NCBI GenBank assembly: GCA_903928755.1
Contig: CAIYSH010000302.1
Span: 1 to 5,851 of the forward strand
DNA length: 5,851 nt
Direction: 5' to 3'
DNA from: an uncultured Alphaproteobacteria bacterium
GTDB lineage: Bacteria > Pseudomonadota > Alphaproteobacteria > Caulobacterales > Caulobacteraceae
This document shows positions 1-5,492 of the stretch, one piece after another. Position numbers and translations under genes: made by a program. Each line of letters begins with the position of its first letter. Position 1 is the stretch's first letter. Below the pieces are notes generated by a model. The model was not told the origin of the DNA. It was given only the letters and a program-made list of their open reading frames with translations, and searched no databases.

Positions 1-283
1 CAATATTAAGCGCCAGTCTGAACAGGGTGGTCACGAGCAGGACGGTCGGGAAGGCGGTGAATTCCAGCGGTCGCTTGATGAACAGCGAGGTCATCAGGAT
101 CAGGACGGCCGAGGTGATCGAAAGCGAAAGCAGGCCGTCCAGCAGGAAGGACGGCACCGGCAGGATCATGAGCACGATGACGCCGATGACGCCGACCGCC
201 ATGGCGACCTCGCCCTGGGCCAGCCAGCCGACAACCTCACGGCCTGTAGGGCGCGACGCCCCGAAGAAACTGGTGTCAGTCAC
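1..283 (-). CDS. flhA: FlhA, flagellar type III export gate protein (N-terminal 94 codons, runs off the left edge)
   Basis: FlhA is the large inner-membrane export-gate component of the flagellar type III secretion apparatus; its transmembrane half uses proton motive force and its cytoplasmic half docks chaperone-substrate complexes. Only the N-terminus is present. Residues 1-24 are a short cytoplasmic leader, about 26-43 form the first hydrophobic helix with an LPVPSFLLD turn, and about 46-66 form the second. The following FIKRPLEFTAFPTVLLV and TLFRLALNI segments are the strongly conserved family signature, cut just where the usual STR motif would follow. The start is GTG at 281-283: an in-frame TGA lies two codons upstream and the next in-frame Met (residue 28) is already inside the first helix. 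No Shine-Dalgarno is visible. The start lies 8 bases after the flbD stop, so translation probably depends on coupling. The gene is absent from a simple ATG scan because it is partial. Identity is very secure, the GTG start fairly secure. Confidence 0.95.
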   Translation of the reverse strand, partial: MTDTSFFGASRPTGREVVGWLAQGEVAMAVGVIGVIVLMILPVPSFLLDGLLSLSITSAVLILMTSLFIKRPLEFTAFPTVLLVTTLFRLALNI

Positions 284-291
284 GGGTCAGG

Positions 292-1659
292 TCAGGCTGC
301 GTGGAAGCCCATCTGCGGTGCTGGCACCGAGACGCCGGCATCGGAATACTCCTTGAGCTTGTTCCGCAGGGTGCGGATCGAGATGCCCAGGATATTGGCA
401 GCATGTGTCCGGTTGCCGAGGCAGTGCTCCAGTGTGTCTATGATCAGCTGTTGTTCCATTTCAGCGACCGTCTGGCCCACAAAGGCCCGGCTTGCTGCCT
501 CAGCGGCAGAGGCTGCGGCCATGGCGGTGCGTGTCGCGACATCAGCGGGTGCCAGAGGCTGGCCGTCGGGCAGGCGGATGGCCGTCTCTTCGATTTCCGG
601 CCCCGAGGCCAGCAGGACGGCGCGATGCATGGCATTTTCCAGCTCGCGTACATTTCCTGGCCAGCGATGCCCGACAAGCCTGCGCCGGGATTCGGCCGAC
701 AGTTGCCGCGGCGGCGTGCCGTTTGCGGCTGCATATTTCTTCACGAAAAACTCTGCCAGCACGACAATGTCTCCGGGACGTTCCCGAAGGGGGGGCAGAC
801 GAAGGTTCACGACATTGAGGCGGTAGAGCAGGTCTTCCCGGAATGTGCCGTCCTTGACGGCAGCGATCAGGTCGCGGTTGGAGGTGGCCAGGATCCGGAT
901 GTCGACCTTGACCGGCTTCGATCCGCCGACCCGGTCAATCTCCCGCTCCTGAATGGCGCGGAGCAGTTTGGCCTGCAGGCGGGTATCCATTTCGGAAATT
1001 TCGTCCAGAAGCAGGGTGCCCCCATTGGCCTCTTCGAACTTGCCGATCCGCCGGGCCAGGGCCCCGGTGAATGCCCCTTTTTCGTGACCGAACAATTCAC
1101 TCTCAAGCAGGTTTTCCGGAATTGCGGCGCAGTTCACGGAAATGAAGGGCCTGCTGGCGCGACGGGATTTCTGGTGGACATAGCGGGCAATGACTTCCTT
1201 GCCCGAGCCACTTTCCCCGGTGATCAGGATCGAAGCTTCAGAAGCGGCGATCTGGTCTGCAAGGCTGATCACGGCCTGCATGGCCGGATCATTGACCACC
1301 ATCGGCTTGTTGTCGTCGGAGACAGCCGCCAGGACGGCGGCGATCATCTCGGCTTCGGGTGGCAGGGGAATGAATTCCTTGGCGCCAGCGCGAATGGCAT
1401 CACCCGCCTTCTGGGCATCGGGATCCACACCACAGGCGACAACGGGCACCCGGATGCGTTCCGCCTCATTGGCGGCAATCAGGGCCGCTATGTCCAGGTC
1501 ATAGTCGACCAGCATCAGGTCGGCGCCCTGACCAGCCCGCAGGGCGTGTGTCGCTGCCGCAATGGTTTCCACATGACTGACCTTGGCACCTGCCGCCATG
1601 GCCATTTTCACGGCGGAAGCCAGTTGTCCGTTCAGTTGTCCAACGACCAGAAGCCGCAT
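292..1659 (-). CDS. flbD: FlbD, sigma54-dependent flagellar transcriptional activator
   Basis: A 455-residue NtrC-family enhancer-binding protein. In Caulobacter, FlbD activates late sigma54 flagellar genes and represses the early fliF promoter, under control of FliX rather than a known kinase. Residues 1-101 are a receiver-like domain. The central AAA+ domain has Walker A GESGSGKE (148-155), the sigma54-contacting GAFTGA (195-200) and Walker B TLLLDE (215-220). A Fis-type helix-turn-helix occupies about 400-438 (RTHAANILGIS, TLRNKLKEY). The receiver looks degenerate: the acidic pair after the first strand is replaced by VVGQLNG, the Thr/Ser position reads VVACG, and the Lys position reads FIPLPP, although an Asp (D52, in LMLVDYD) remains. 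The open frame extends to a GTG at 1680, but ATG at 1657-1659 is preferred because AGGAGA lies 8 bases upstream and MRLLVVG is where I recall Caulobacter FlbD beginning. It is the fifth gene of the operon, 28 bases after fliN. Confidence 0.95.
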   Translation of the reverse strand: MRLLVVGQLNGQLASAVKMAMAAGAKVSHVETIAAATHALRAGQGADLMLVDYDLDIAALIAANEAERIRVPVVACGVDPDAQKAGDAIRAGAKEFIPLPPEAEMIAAVLAAVSDDNKPMVVNDPAMQAVISLADQIAASEASILITGESGSGKEVIARYVHQKSRRASRPFISVNCAAIPENLLESELFGHEKGAFTGALARRIGKFEEANGGTLLLDEISEMDTRLQAKLLRAIQEREIDRVGGSKPVKVDIRILATSNRDLIAAVKDGTFREDLLYRLNVVNLRLPPLRERPGDIVVLAEFFVKKYAAANGTPPRQLSAESRRRLVGHRWPGNVRELENAMHRAVLLASGPEIEETAIRLPDGQPLAPADVATRTAMAAASAAEAASRAFVGQTVAEMEQQLIIDTLEHCLGNRTHAANILGISIRTLRNKLKEYSDAGVSVPAPQMGFHAA

Positions 1660-1666
1660 ACTCGTC

Positions 1667-1672
1667 TCTCCT
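1667..1672 (-). promoter_or_regulatory. Shine-Dalgarno site of flbD
   Basis: The minus strand reads AGGAGA here, with 8 bases between its AGGAG core and the ATG at 1657-1659. It is the clearest ribosome binding site in the window. It decides the flbD start in favour of the ATG over the in-frame GTG at 1678-1680, which lies upstream of it. It also suggests flbD is initiated independently, whereas the genes before it rely on overlapping stop and start codons. Confidence 0.8.
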
Positions 1673-1687
1673 ATGAACACCCGTCCC

Positions 1688-2029
1688 TTAGGACTGGGAG
1701 TCCCCGTCCTTGATGATTTCAGTCATGGTCACGCCCAGGCGCTCGTCGACGATGACGACCTCCCCGCGGGCGACCAGTCGGTTGTTCACGTAAATGTCGA
1801 TGGACTCGCCGACCTTGCGATCGAGTTCCAGAATGCTGCCGGAATTCAGCTGCAGGAGTTGTGCGACGCTCATTGTGGCGCGGCCCAGTACAGCCGAAAT
1901 GGAAACCGGAACGTCGAATACCGGCGCAAGATCGGTCGCGGTGCGCGCCTCCTTGTCCCCCTCCGGCATGGTCGGCGCATCGCCTGGACCGAAGTCATCA
2001 AGCTTCAGGTCTGTATCGCTGTCCGACAT
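1688..2029 (-). CDS. fliN: FliN, flagellar motor switch / C-ring protein
   Basis: FliN forms the lower part of the cytoplasmic C-ring with FliM. It takes part in direction switching and docks the FliH-FliI export ATPase complex. The protein has 113 residues, normal for a short alphaproteobacterial FliN. Residues 1-33 are acidic and low-complexity, probably flexible. Residues about 36-106 form the SpoA (FliN/FliM C-terminal) domain, with the typical run VFDVPVSISAVLGRATM, LLQLNSGSILELD, GESIDIYVNNRLVARGEV and DERLGVTMTEI. The ATG (2027-2029) shares its first base with the last base of the fliH TGA, giving TGATG, and no strong Shine-Dalgarno precedes it, so translational coupling to fliH is likely. 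fliM is not adjacent, as in Caulobacter, where it lies elsewhere. The start is well fixed by the overlap. Confidence 0.96.
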   Translation of the reverse strand: MSDSDTDLKLDDFGPGDAPTMPEGDKEARTATDLAPVFDVPVSISAVLGRATMSVAQLLQLNSGSILELDRKVGESIDIYVNNRLVARGEVVIVDERLGVTMTEIIKDGDSQS

Positions 2030-2685
2030 CAGAATTCACTTTCGGTTGCAGGAAGAAGCGGCTCTGCGTTCAGACCTTCTGAGGTCAGGGCTGAATTGAG
2101 AGCGTCAGCCACCCTTTGAGCCGCGAGGTTGGGGTCGAAGGCGGCGGTTCCATCCCCGAAATCCAGGCTGAATGCTGCGCGGGGAAGGGTTGGGTCTGAA
2201 CGGACCTGGATCGCGCCTGCAAACCCGATGGCAGAGGCTGCTTCTTCCAGGACCTTGCCGAGACCTTCGACCAAATCCGGGGTGACAGAGACCAATAACC
2301 TGGGGGCGGACTCAATCTCCCGCGACAGGGCGCTGATGGCTGCCGTCAACACGGCCTGCGGGATGGCTTCCAGCGCGGCGTCGGCAATGGCACGGCTGCA
2401 GGCCAGAACGAGGTCGGCCGAACCGACCCGATGACGATGGGCCACCTGTGCAAGGGTATCCAGGGCCAGTTTGGCATCCTGGGCAATGGAGGCCAGGGCA
2501 TGCGCCTGAAGGGCTTCCATCCGGGCCAGGGTCTGACGTTCGCCTTCGCGCATGGCCTCGCGCTCCAGGACTTCAACCTCTTCAGGGCTGAACGAACGCT
2601 TCGGGCGCGGCGCGGCATAGGCCACGTCACCTTCGCCATCGAAGATGGTGTCAAACCCGAATTTTTCGAGGGCCTGGGTTCCCAT
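2029..2685 (-). CDS. fliH: FliH-type regulator of the flagellar export ATPase (FlbE in Caulobacter nomenclature)
   Basis: A 218-residue protein in the slot between fliG and fliN that Caulobacter calls flbE, a FliH-family protein. FliH binds the export ATPase FliI, holds it in check and tethers it to FliN at the C-ring. The short N-terminal stretch LEKFGFDTIFDG (6-17) has the hydrophobic/aromatic character expected of the FliN-binding end. Residues about 34-85 (SPEEVEVLEREAMREGERQ onward) look like a long charged helix or coiled coil. The C-terminal half (about 90-200) resembles the FliH/V-type E-subunit domain, with a VTPDLVEGLGKVLEEA helix and the strand pair IQVRSDPTLP and FSLDFGDGTAAFD. 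FliH proteins diverge strongly, so the assignment rests on this pattern plus position. Its stop (2029-2031) overlaps the fliN ATG by one base and its own ATG (2683-2685) overlaps the fliG stop the same way. No fliI follows, unlike in enteric bacteria. Confidence 0.87.
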   Translation of the reverse strand: MGTQALEKFGFDTIFDGEGDVAYAAPRPKRSFSPEEVEVLEREAMREGERQTLARMEALQAHALASIAQDAKLALDTLAQVAHRHRVGSADLVLACSRAIADAALEAIPQAVLTAAISALSREIESAPRLLVSVTPDLVEGLGKVLEEAASAIGFAGAIQVRSDPTLPRAAFSLDFGDGTAAFDPNLAAQRVADALNSALTSEGLNAEPLLPATESEF

Positions 2686-3710
2686 CAGAAGATCAGCTCA
2701 TCGTCATTGCCAGAGCCGGCCAGCATGATTTCTCCCTTGGCGGCCAGGTCTTTTGCAACCTGAACCATCGCCGTCTGGGCCTGTTCCACATCCTTGAGAC
2801 GGACGGGGCCCATACTCTCCATGTCATCACGCATGATCTTGGATGCGCGTTCCGACATGTTGGAGAAGAACATTTCCCGGATTGTTTCCGAGGCCCCCTT
2901 CAGCGCAAGACCCAGCTGGTCTTTTTCGACACCGCGCAACAGGGTCTGAACGCCGCCAGGATCGAGTTTCGACAGATCCTCGAAAACGAACATCAGGGCG
3001 CGGATCCGCTCCGCAGCTTCACGGTTGCGCTCTTCCAGGGCCGCAATGAATCGGGACTCTGTCTGGCGGTCGAAGGAGTTGAAGATGTCGGCCATCATTT
3101 CGTGGCTGTCGCGCTTGTTCGTGCGCGCCAGGTTCGACATGAATTCATTCCGAAGGGTCTGTTCGATCTTGTCGAGAATTTCCCTCTGCACCGGCTCCAT
3201 GCGCAACATGCGGGTGACGCACTCGAGGGCGAAATCCTCAGGCAGGGCCGAAAGGACGCGGGCGGCATGCTCGGGTTTGACCTTTGAGAGCACGACCGCG
3301 ACGGTCTGGGGATATTCATTCTTCAGATAGTTGGCGAGAACGGCCTCATTAACATTGCCGAGCTTGTCCCACATGGTCCGGCCCGCCGGACCTCGGATCT
3401 CCTCCATCATGCCCTCGACCGTGCTCGGGTCGAGGAACTGGGAGAGCATGCGTTGGGTCTGGTCAAAGGAGCCCATGACCGAACCCGAGCCGGAGATGTT
3501 CGAGACAAACTCGACCAGCAGGGCTTCCACTACATTGGAAGAGACATTCCCCAGGGTGGCCATGGCCTGGGAAATTTCCTTGATTTCGTCCTCTTCCAGA
3601 GCCTGCCAGATCGTGATGTGGTCCGGGCCGAGTGCCAGAAGGACCACTGCAGCCTTTTCAGGCCCGGTCAGCCGGTCAGCATCGGCTATGGTTTTGCCCT
3701 TGGCGGCCAT
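2685..3710 (-). CDS. fliG: FliG, flagellar motor switch / rotor protein
   Basis: FliG sits on the cytoplasmic face of the MS ring, connects FliF to FliM, and interacts with the stator to generate torque. The protein has 341 residues, close to the usual length. Residues about 10-100 are the FliF-binding N-domain (LTGPEKAAVVLLALG). About 115-190 are the middle armadillo-type domain, where the canonical EHPQ motif reads EYPQ (132-135). About 200-235 form the linker, and 240-341 the torque domain beginning with the MFVF hinge (240-243). All torque residues known from E. coli FliG have counterparts shifted by seven: K271, R288, D295, D296 and R304, within LALKGASE, MSERASKIMRDD and GPVRL. This implies a functional rotor protein. 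The ATG (3708-3710) lies 5 bases after the fliF stop, with a close purine run AGGGAAG as a tight ribosome binding site. Its TGA overlaps the fliH ATG by one base. Confidence 0.98.
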   Translation of the reverse strand: MAAKGKTIADADRLTGPEKAAVVLLALGPDHITIWQALEEDEIKEISQAMATLGNVSSNVVEALLVEFVSNISGSGSVMGSFDQTQRMLSQFLDPSTVEGMMEEIRGPAGRTMWDKLGNVNEAVLANYLKNEYPQTVAVVLSKVKPEHAARVLSALPEDFALECVTRMLRMEPVQREILDKIEQTLRNEFMSNLARTNKRDSHEMMADIFNSFDRQTESRFIAALEERNREAAERIRALMFVFEDLSKLDPGGVQTLLRGVEKDQLGLALKGASETIREMFFSNMSERASKIMRDDMESMGPVRLKDVEQAQTAMVQVAKDLAAKGEIMLAGSGNDDELIF

Positions 3711-3715
3711 CTTCC

Positions 3716-5359
3716 CTAGGCCGCCTCATGGAGCCAGGTGCGCAACAGGGCGACCGACTCATCCGGGTGTTTTTCGACGAATTCTGCCACGCGTTTGACC
3801 GAGCTGGCCTTAACCTGGCCCTCGATCCGGGCCACGTCGAGACGCTGTTCCATGTCGGTCTGACCCGGGGCCGGGAGGGCGATGGGCCCGCCATTTGAGG
3901 GGTCGACCTGGATCTGCATGGTCTGACCGTCTGCCGTCGTGATCACCCTTGTCACGCCCTGCACGCCGGACATGTTCGACATGCCGCCGCCTGTTGCCGA
4001 TCTCAACAGGGGTCTGACGATGAAGAAGATCATCAGCAGGGCGACAATGAACAGTATGAGCAGTTCCACGGCGCGCATGATGTCATTCTTGTCGAAACCC
4101 ATCAGTGGGCTGGCCGCGGTCACGCCATCAGCAGATGCGTCAGTCGGGAACTGCACATTGACAACCGTAACCTGATCGCCTCGGGCCTGGTCATAGCCGA
4201 CCGCCGTTCGGACCAGTTGTTCGATGCGCTGCATTTCGGCGGCCGAACGGGGTGTATAGGCCCCGGGCTTGCCCTTGACGGGGTCGGCATGGGTGCCGTC
4301 AACGGCGACTGCGACTGAAATTTTCTTGACCTGGCCCGGATCCTTTACCTCGGTCCGCGTGGTCTTGGAGATTTCGTAATTGGTCGTCGATTCCGTCCGG
4401 CCGCTGGCGGATCCGGACGCACCATCTTCGGGGCTGGGAACGCTTCCGGGAATATTGGCGCTGGCCGTTACCGCGCCCGAGCCTCCGGCACCGCTCTCTT
4501 TGGCATTCTCGTCTGTGGTGGATTCAGAGCGGATGACCTGACCGTCCGGGTCGAAGGTTTCCTGTTGAACCGTCACCCGGGACAGGTCCAGCTCTGCCGC
4601 AACGGTAACCCGGGCCTTGCCCGCGCCGACCATGCCTTCGACCATGGATTTGACGGTCTTGGCGATCCTTTGCTCGACATCACTCTTGCGGCCATCGGCG
4701 GCCGCGGCATCACCTTCAGTGCCGCCGGACAGGGTCTTGGCGTGCTGGTCGATGACGGTGACACGATCGGCCTTCATGTTTGGCACGGCGCTCGAAACGA
4801 GGTTCTGGATCGCGCGGACCTGTTCGGGTCCCGGTTCCCGGCCTCCGACATTGATGGTCACGGAGGCAGATGGTTGCTGGGCCTCTTCTTCAAAAAGTTC
4901 GCGTTTGGGCAGGACGAGGTGGACGCGGGTTGATGTGACCCCGTCGAGGCTCTGGATTGTCCGACCCAGTTCCCCTTCCAGGGCGCGCTGCCGGTTCAGC
5001 TGCTGGACAAAATCGGTCTGTCCCATGGCATTGGTCTGATCAAAGATCTCGTAACCCACTGAAGCTGCAGTCGGCAGCCCCTTGCCCGACAGCAGCAGAC
5101 GGGTGGAGGCGACCTGATCGCGCGGGACCATGATGGTCGACCCATCACCCTTGGCTTCGTATTTGATATTGGCTTGATCCAGGGCCTTGGTGATTTCACC
5201 GGCTTCCTTGAGATCCAGATTTGAATAGAGCAGGGCCTTTGGCTGACCCAGATTCAGGGTCAGGGCAAACAGCGTTGCAGCGACCCCCGCGCCTATGCCG
5301 ATAATGGCGGCAAGGCGTCCGAATCCGAACCTTTGTAACGCGGCGACAAAACCGTTCAA
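3716..5359 (-). CDS. fliF: FliF, flagellar MS-ring protein
   Basis: FliF oligomerises in the inner membrane as the MS ring, the first platform of basal-body assembly, surrounding the export gate and carrying FliG. The protein has 547 residues, as expected. Transmembrane helix 1 is at about 15-36. The periplasmic ring-building motifs follow at about 45-205 (ALLYSNLDLKEAGEI, GKGLPTAASVGYEIFD, TDFVQQLNRQRALEGEL, VHLVLPKRELFEEE), then a further ring-building region at about 225-405. This is interrupted by a Ser/Gly/Ala-rich insertion at about 285-325, the expected variable loop. Transmembrane helix 2 is at about 430-450. The tail at about 505-545 (RIEGQVKASSVKRVAEFV, DESVALLRTWL) is the FliG-binding element. 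The start is TTG at 5357-5359: an in-frame TAA lies six codons upstream, GGGGA sits 9 bases before it, and the resulting MNGFVAALQRFGFGRLAA leader fits the family. The next Met (residue 77) would remove helix 1. Confidence 0.97.
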   Translation of the reverse strand: MNGFVAALQRFGFGRLAAIIGIGAGVAATLFALTLNLGQPKALLYSNLDLKEAGEITKALDQANIKYEAKGDGSTIMVPRDQVASTRLLLSGKGLPTAASVGYEIFDQTNAMGQTDFVQQLNRQRALEGELGRTIQSLDGVTSTRVHLVLPKRELFEEEAQQPSASVTINVGGREPGPEQVRAIQNLVSSAVPNMKADRVTVIDQHAKTLSGGTEGDAAAADGRKSDVEQRIAKTVKSMVEGMVGAGKARVTVAAELDLSRVTVQQETFDPDGQVIRSESTTDENAKESGAGGSGAVTASANIPGSVPSPEDGASGSASGRTESTTNYEISKTTRTEVKDPGQVKKISVAVAVDGTHADPVKGKPGAYTPRSAAEMQRIEQLVRTAVGYDQARGDQVTVVNVQFPTDASADGVTAASPLMGFDKNDIMRAVELLILFIVALLMIFFIVRPLLRSATGGGMSNMSGVQGVTRVITTADGQTMQIQVDPSNGGPIALPAPGQTDMEQRLDVARIEGQVKASSVKRVAEFVEKHPDESVALLRTWLHEAA

Positions 5360-5368
5360 CGCCCTGGG

Positions 5369-5373
5369 TCCCC
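5369..5373 (-). promoter_or_regulatory. Probable Shine-Dalgarno site of fliF (TTG start)
   Basis: The minus strand carries GGGGA, ending 9 bases before the TTG initiation codon at 5357-5359. A second, poorly spaced AGGG (5362-5365) lies only two bases before it. Because the start is TTG and an ATG in another frame (5373-5375) overlaps this site, the ribosome binding site is what supports TTG as the fliF start. Initiation is probably modest in strength. Confidence 0.5.
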
Positions 5374-5420
5374 ATTACCAAACAGCGGAGCTCAAGGATC
5401 TCTCGCCCGCCGCTAGGCAG

Positions 5421-5453
5421 GATTTACCCATCACATGGTAAACATCGGGTTTA
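5421..5453 (-). promoter_or_regulatory. Candidate fliF operon promoter: CtrA-like box with Caulobacter-type -10
   Basis: Reading the minus strand, TAAA (5450-5453), seven bases, then TTTA (5439-5442) followed by CC matches the spacing of the CtrA box TTAA-N7-TTAA, with one mismatch in each half. TTTACCAT (5435-5442) also differs by one base from the TTAACCAT CtrA half-site. Eight bases further downstream, GGTAAATC (5421-5428) matches the Caulobacter housekeeping -10 consensus GCTANAWC at all but one position. A CtrA box covering the -35 region followed by such a -10 is the known layout of Caulobacter class II flagellar promoters. Transcription would begin near 5413-5415, leaving a leader of about 55 bases before the TTG. 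Motif resemblance is seen directly; function is inferred by analogy, and both boxes are imperfect. Confidence 0.42.
5423..5442. repeat. Inverted repeat TTTACC-N8-GGTAAA in the fliF promoter
   Basis: Two perfect 6-base arms separated by 8 bases: TTTACC at 5423-5428 and GGTAAA at 5437-5442 on the plus strand. The dyad covers the second half of the CtrA-like box and most of the putative -10. Its arms are about 14 bases apart start to start, so it could bind a dimeric regulator. It could equally be a coincidence of the CtrA half-site and the -10 both being T/A-rich. It is not a terminator: no T-run follows. Confidence 0.45.
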
Positions 5454-5492
5454 TGGATGACGGAGTCGGCAAATTTTTCTCAGTTGTGGTTA

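Noticed and set aside
855..1340. Frameshift or pseudogene possibility in the operon, given many overlapping frames
   Set aside because: FlbD, FliG, FliF and FliN all translate through their conserved motifs without interruption and at normal family lengths.
301..1713. A 470-codon open frame on the plus strand opposite flbD
   Set aside because: It is antisense to a strongly conserved gene, its translation shows no recognisable domain and has the Gly/Gln/Asp-rich composition typical of GC-rich shadow frames, and no ribosome binding site or promoter supports it.
1583..2119. Plus-strand 178-codon frame spanning the flbD-fliN-fliH junctions
   Set aside because: It lies entirely across conserved minus-strand genes and has no family-like sequence; a shadow frame.
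5196..5375. Short minus-strand frame starting at the ATG at 5373-5375 and overlapping the fliF 5' end
   Set aside because: The translation is Arg/Cys-rich with no recognisable features and overlaps the conserved fliF helix 1 region; kept only as a comment on the fliF start.
5416..5430. Possible sigma54 promoter (TGG...GC) in the fliF upstream region
   Set aside because: The minus strand reads TGGGTAAATCCTGCC, with GG and GC separated by 9 bases instead of the required 10 and lacking the TTGC block. An early-class promoter is also not expected to use sigma54.
5460..5492. Possible terminator after the right-hand membrane protein gene
   Set aside because: There is an A/T-rich stretch (GAAAAATTT on the minus strand) but no stable GC-rich stem followed by a T-run.
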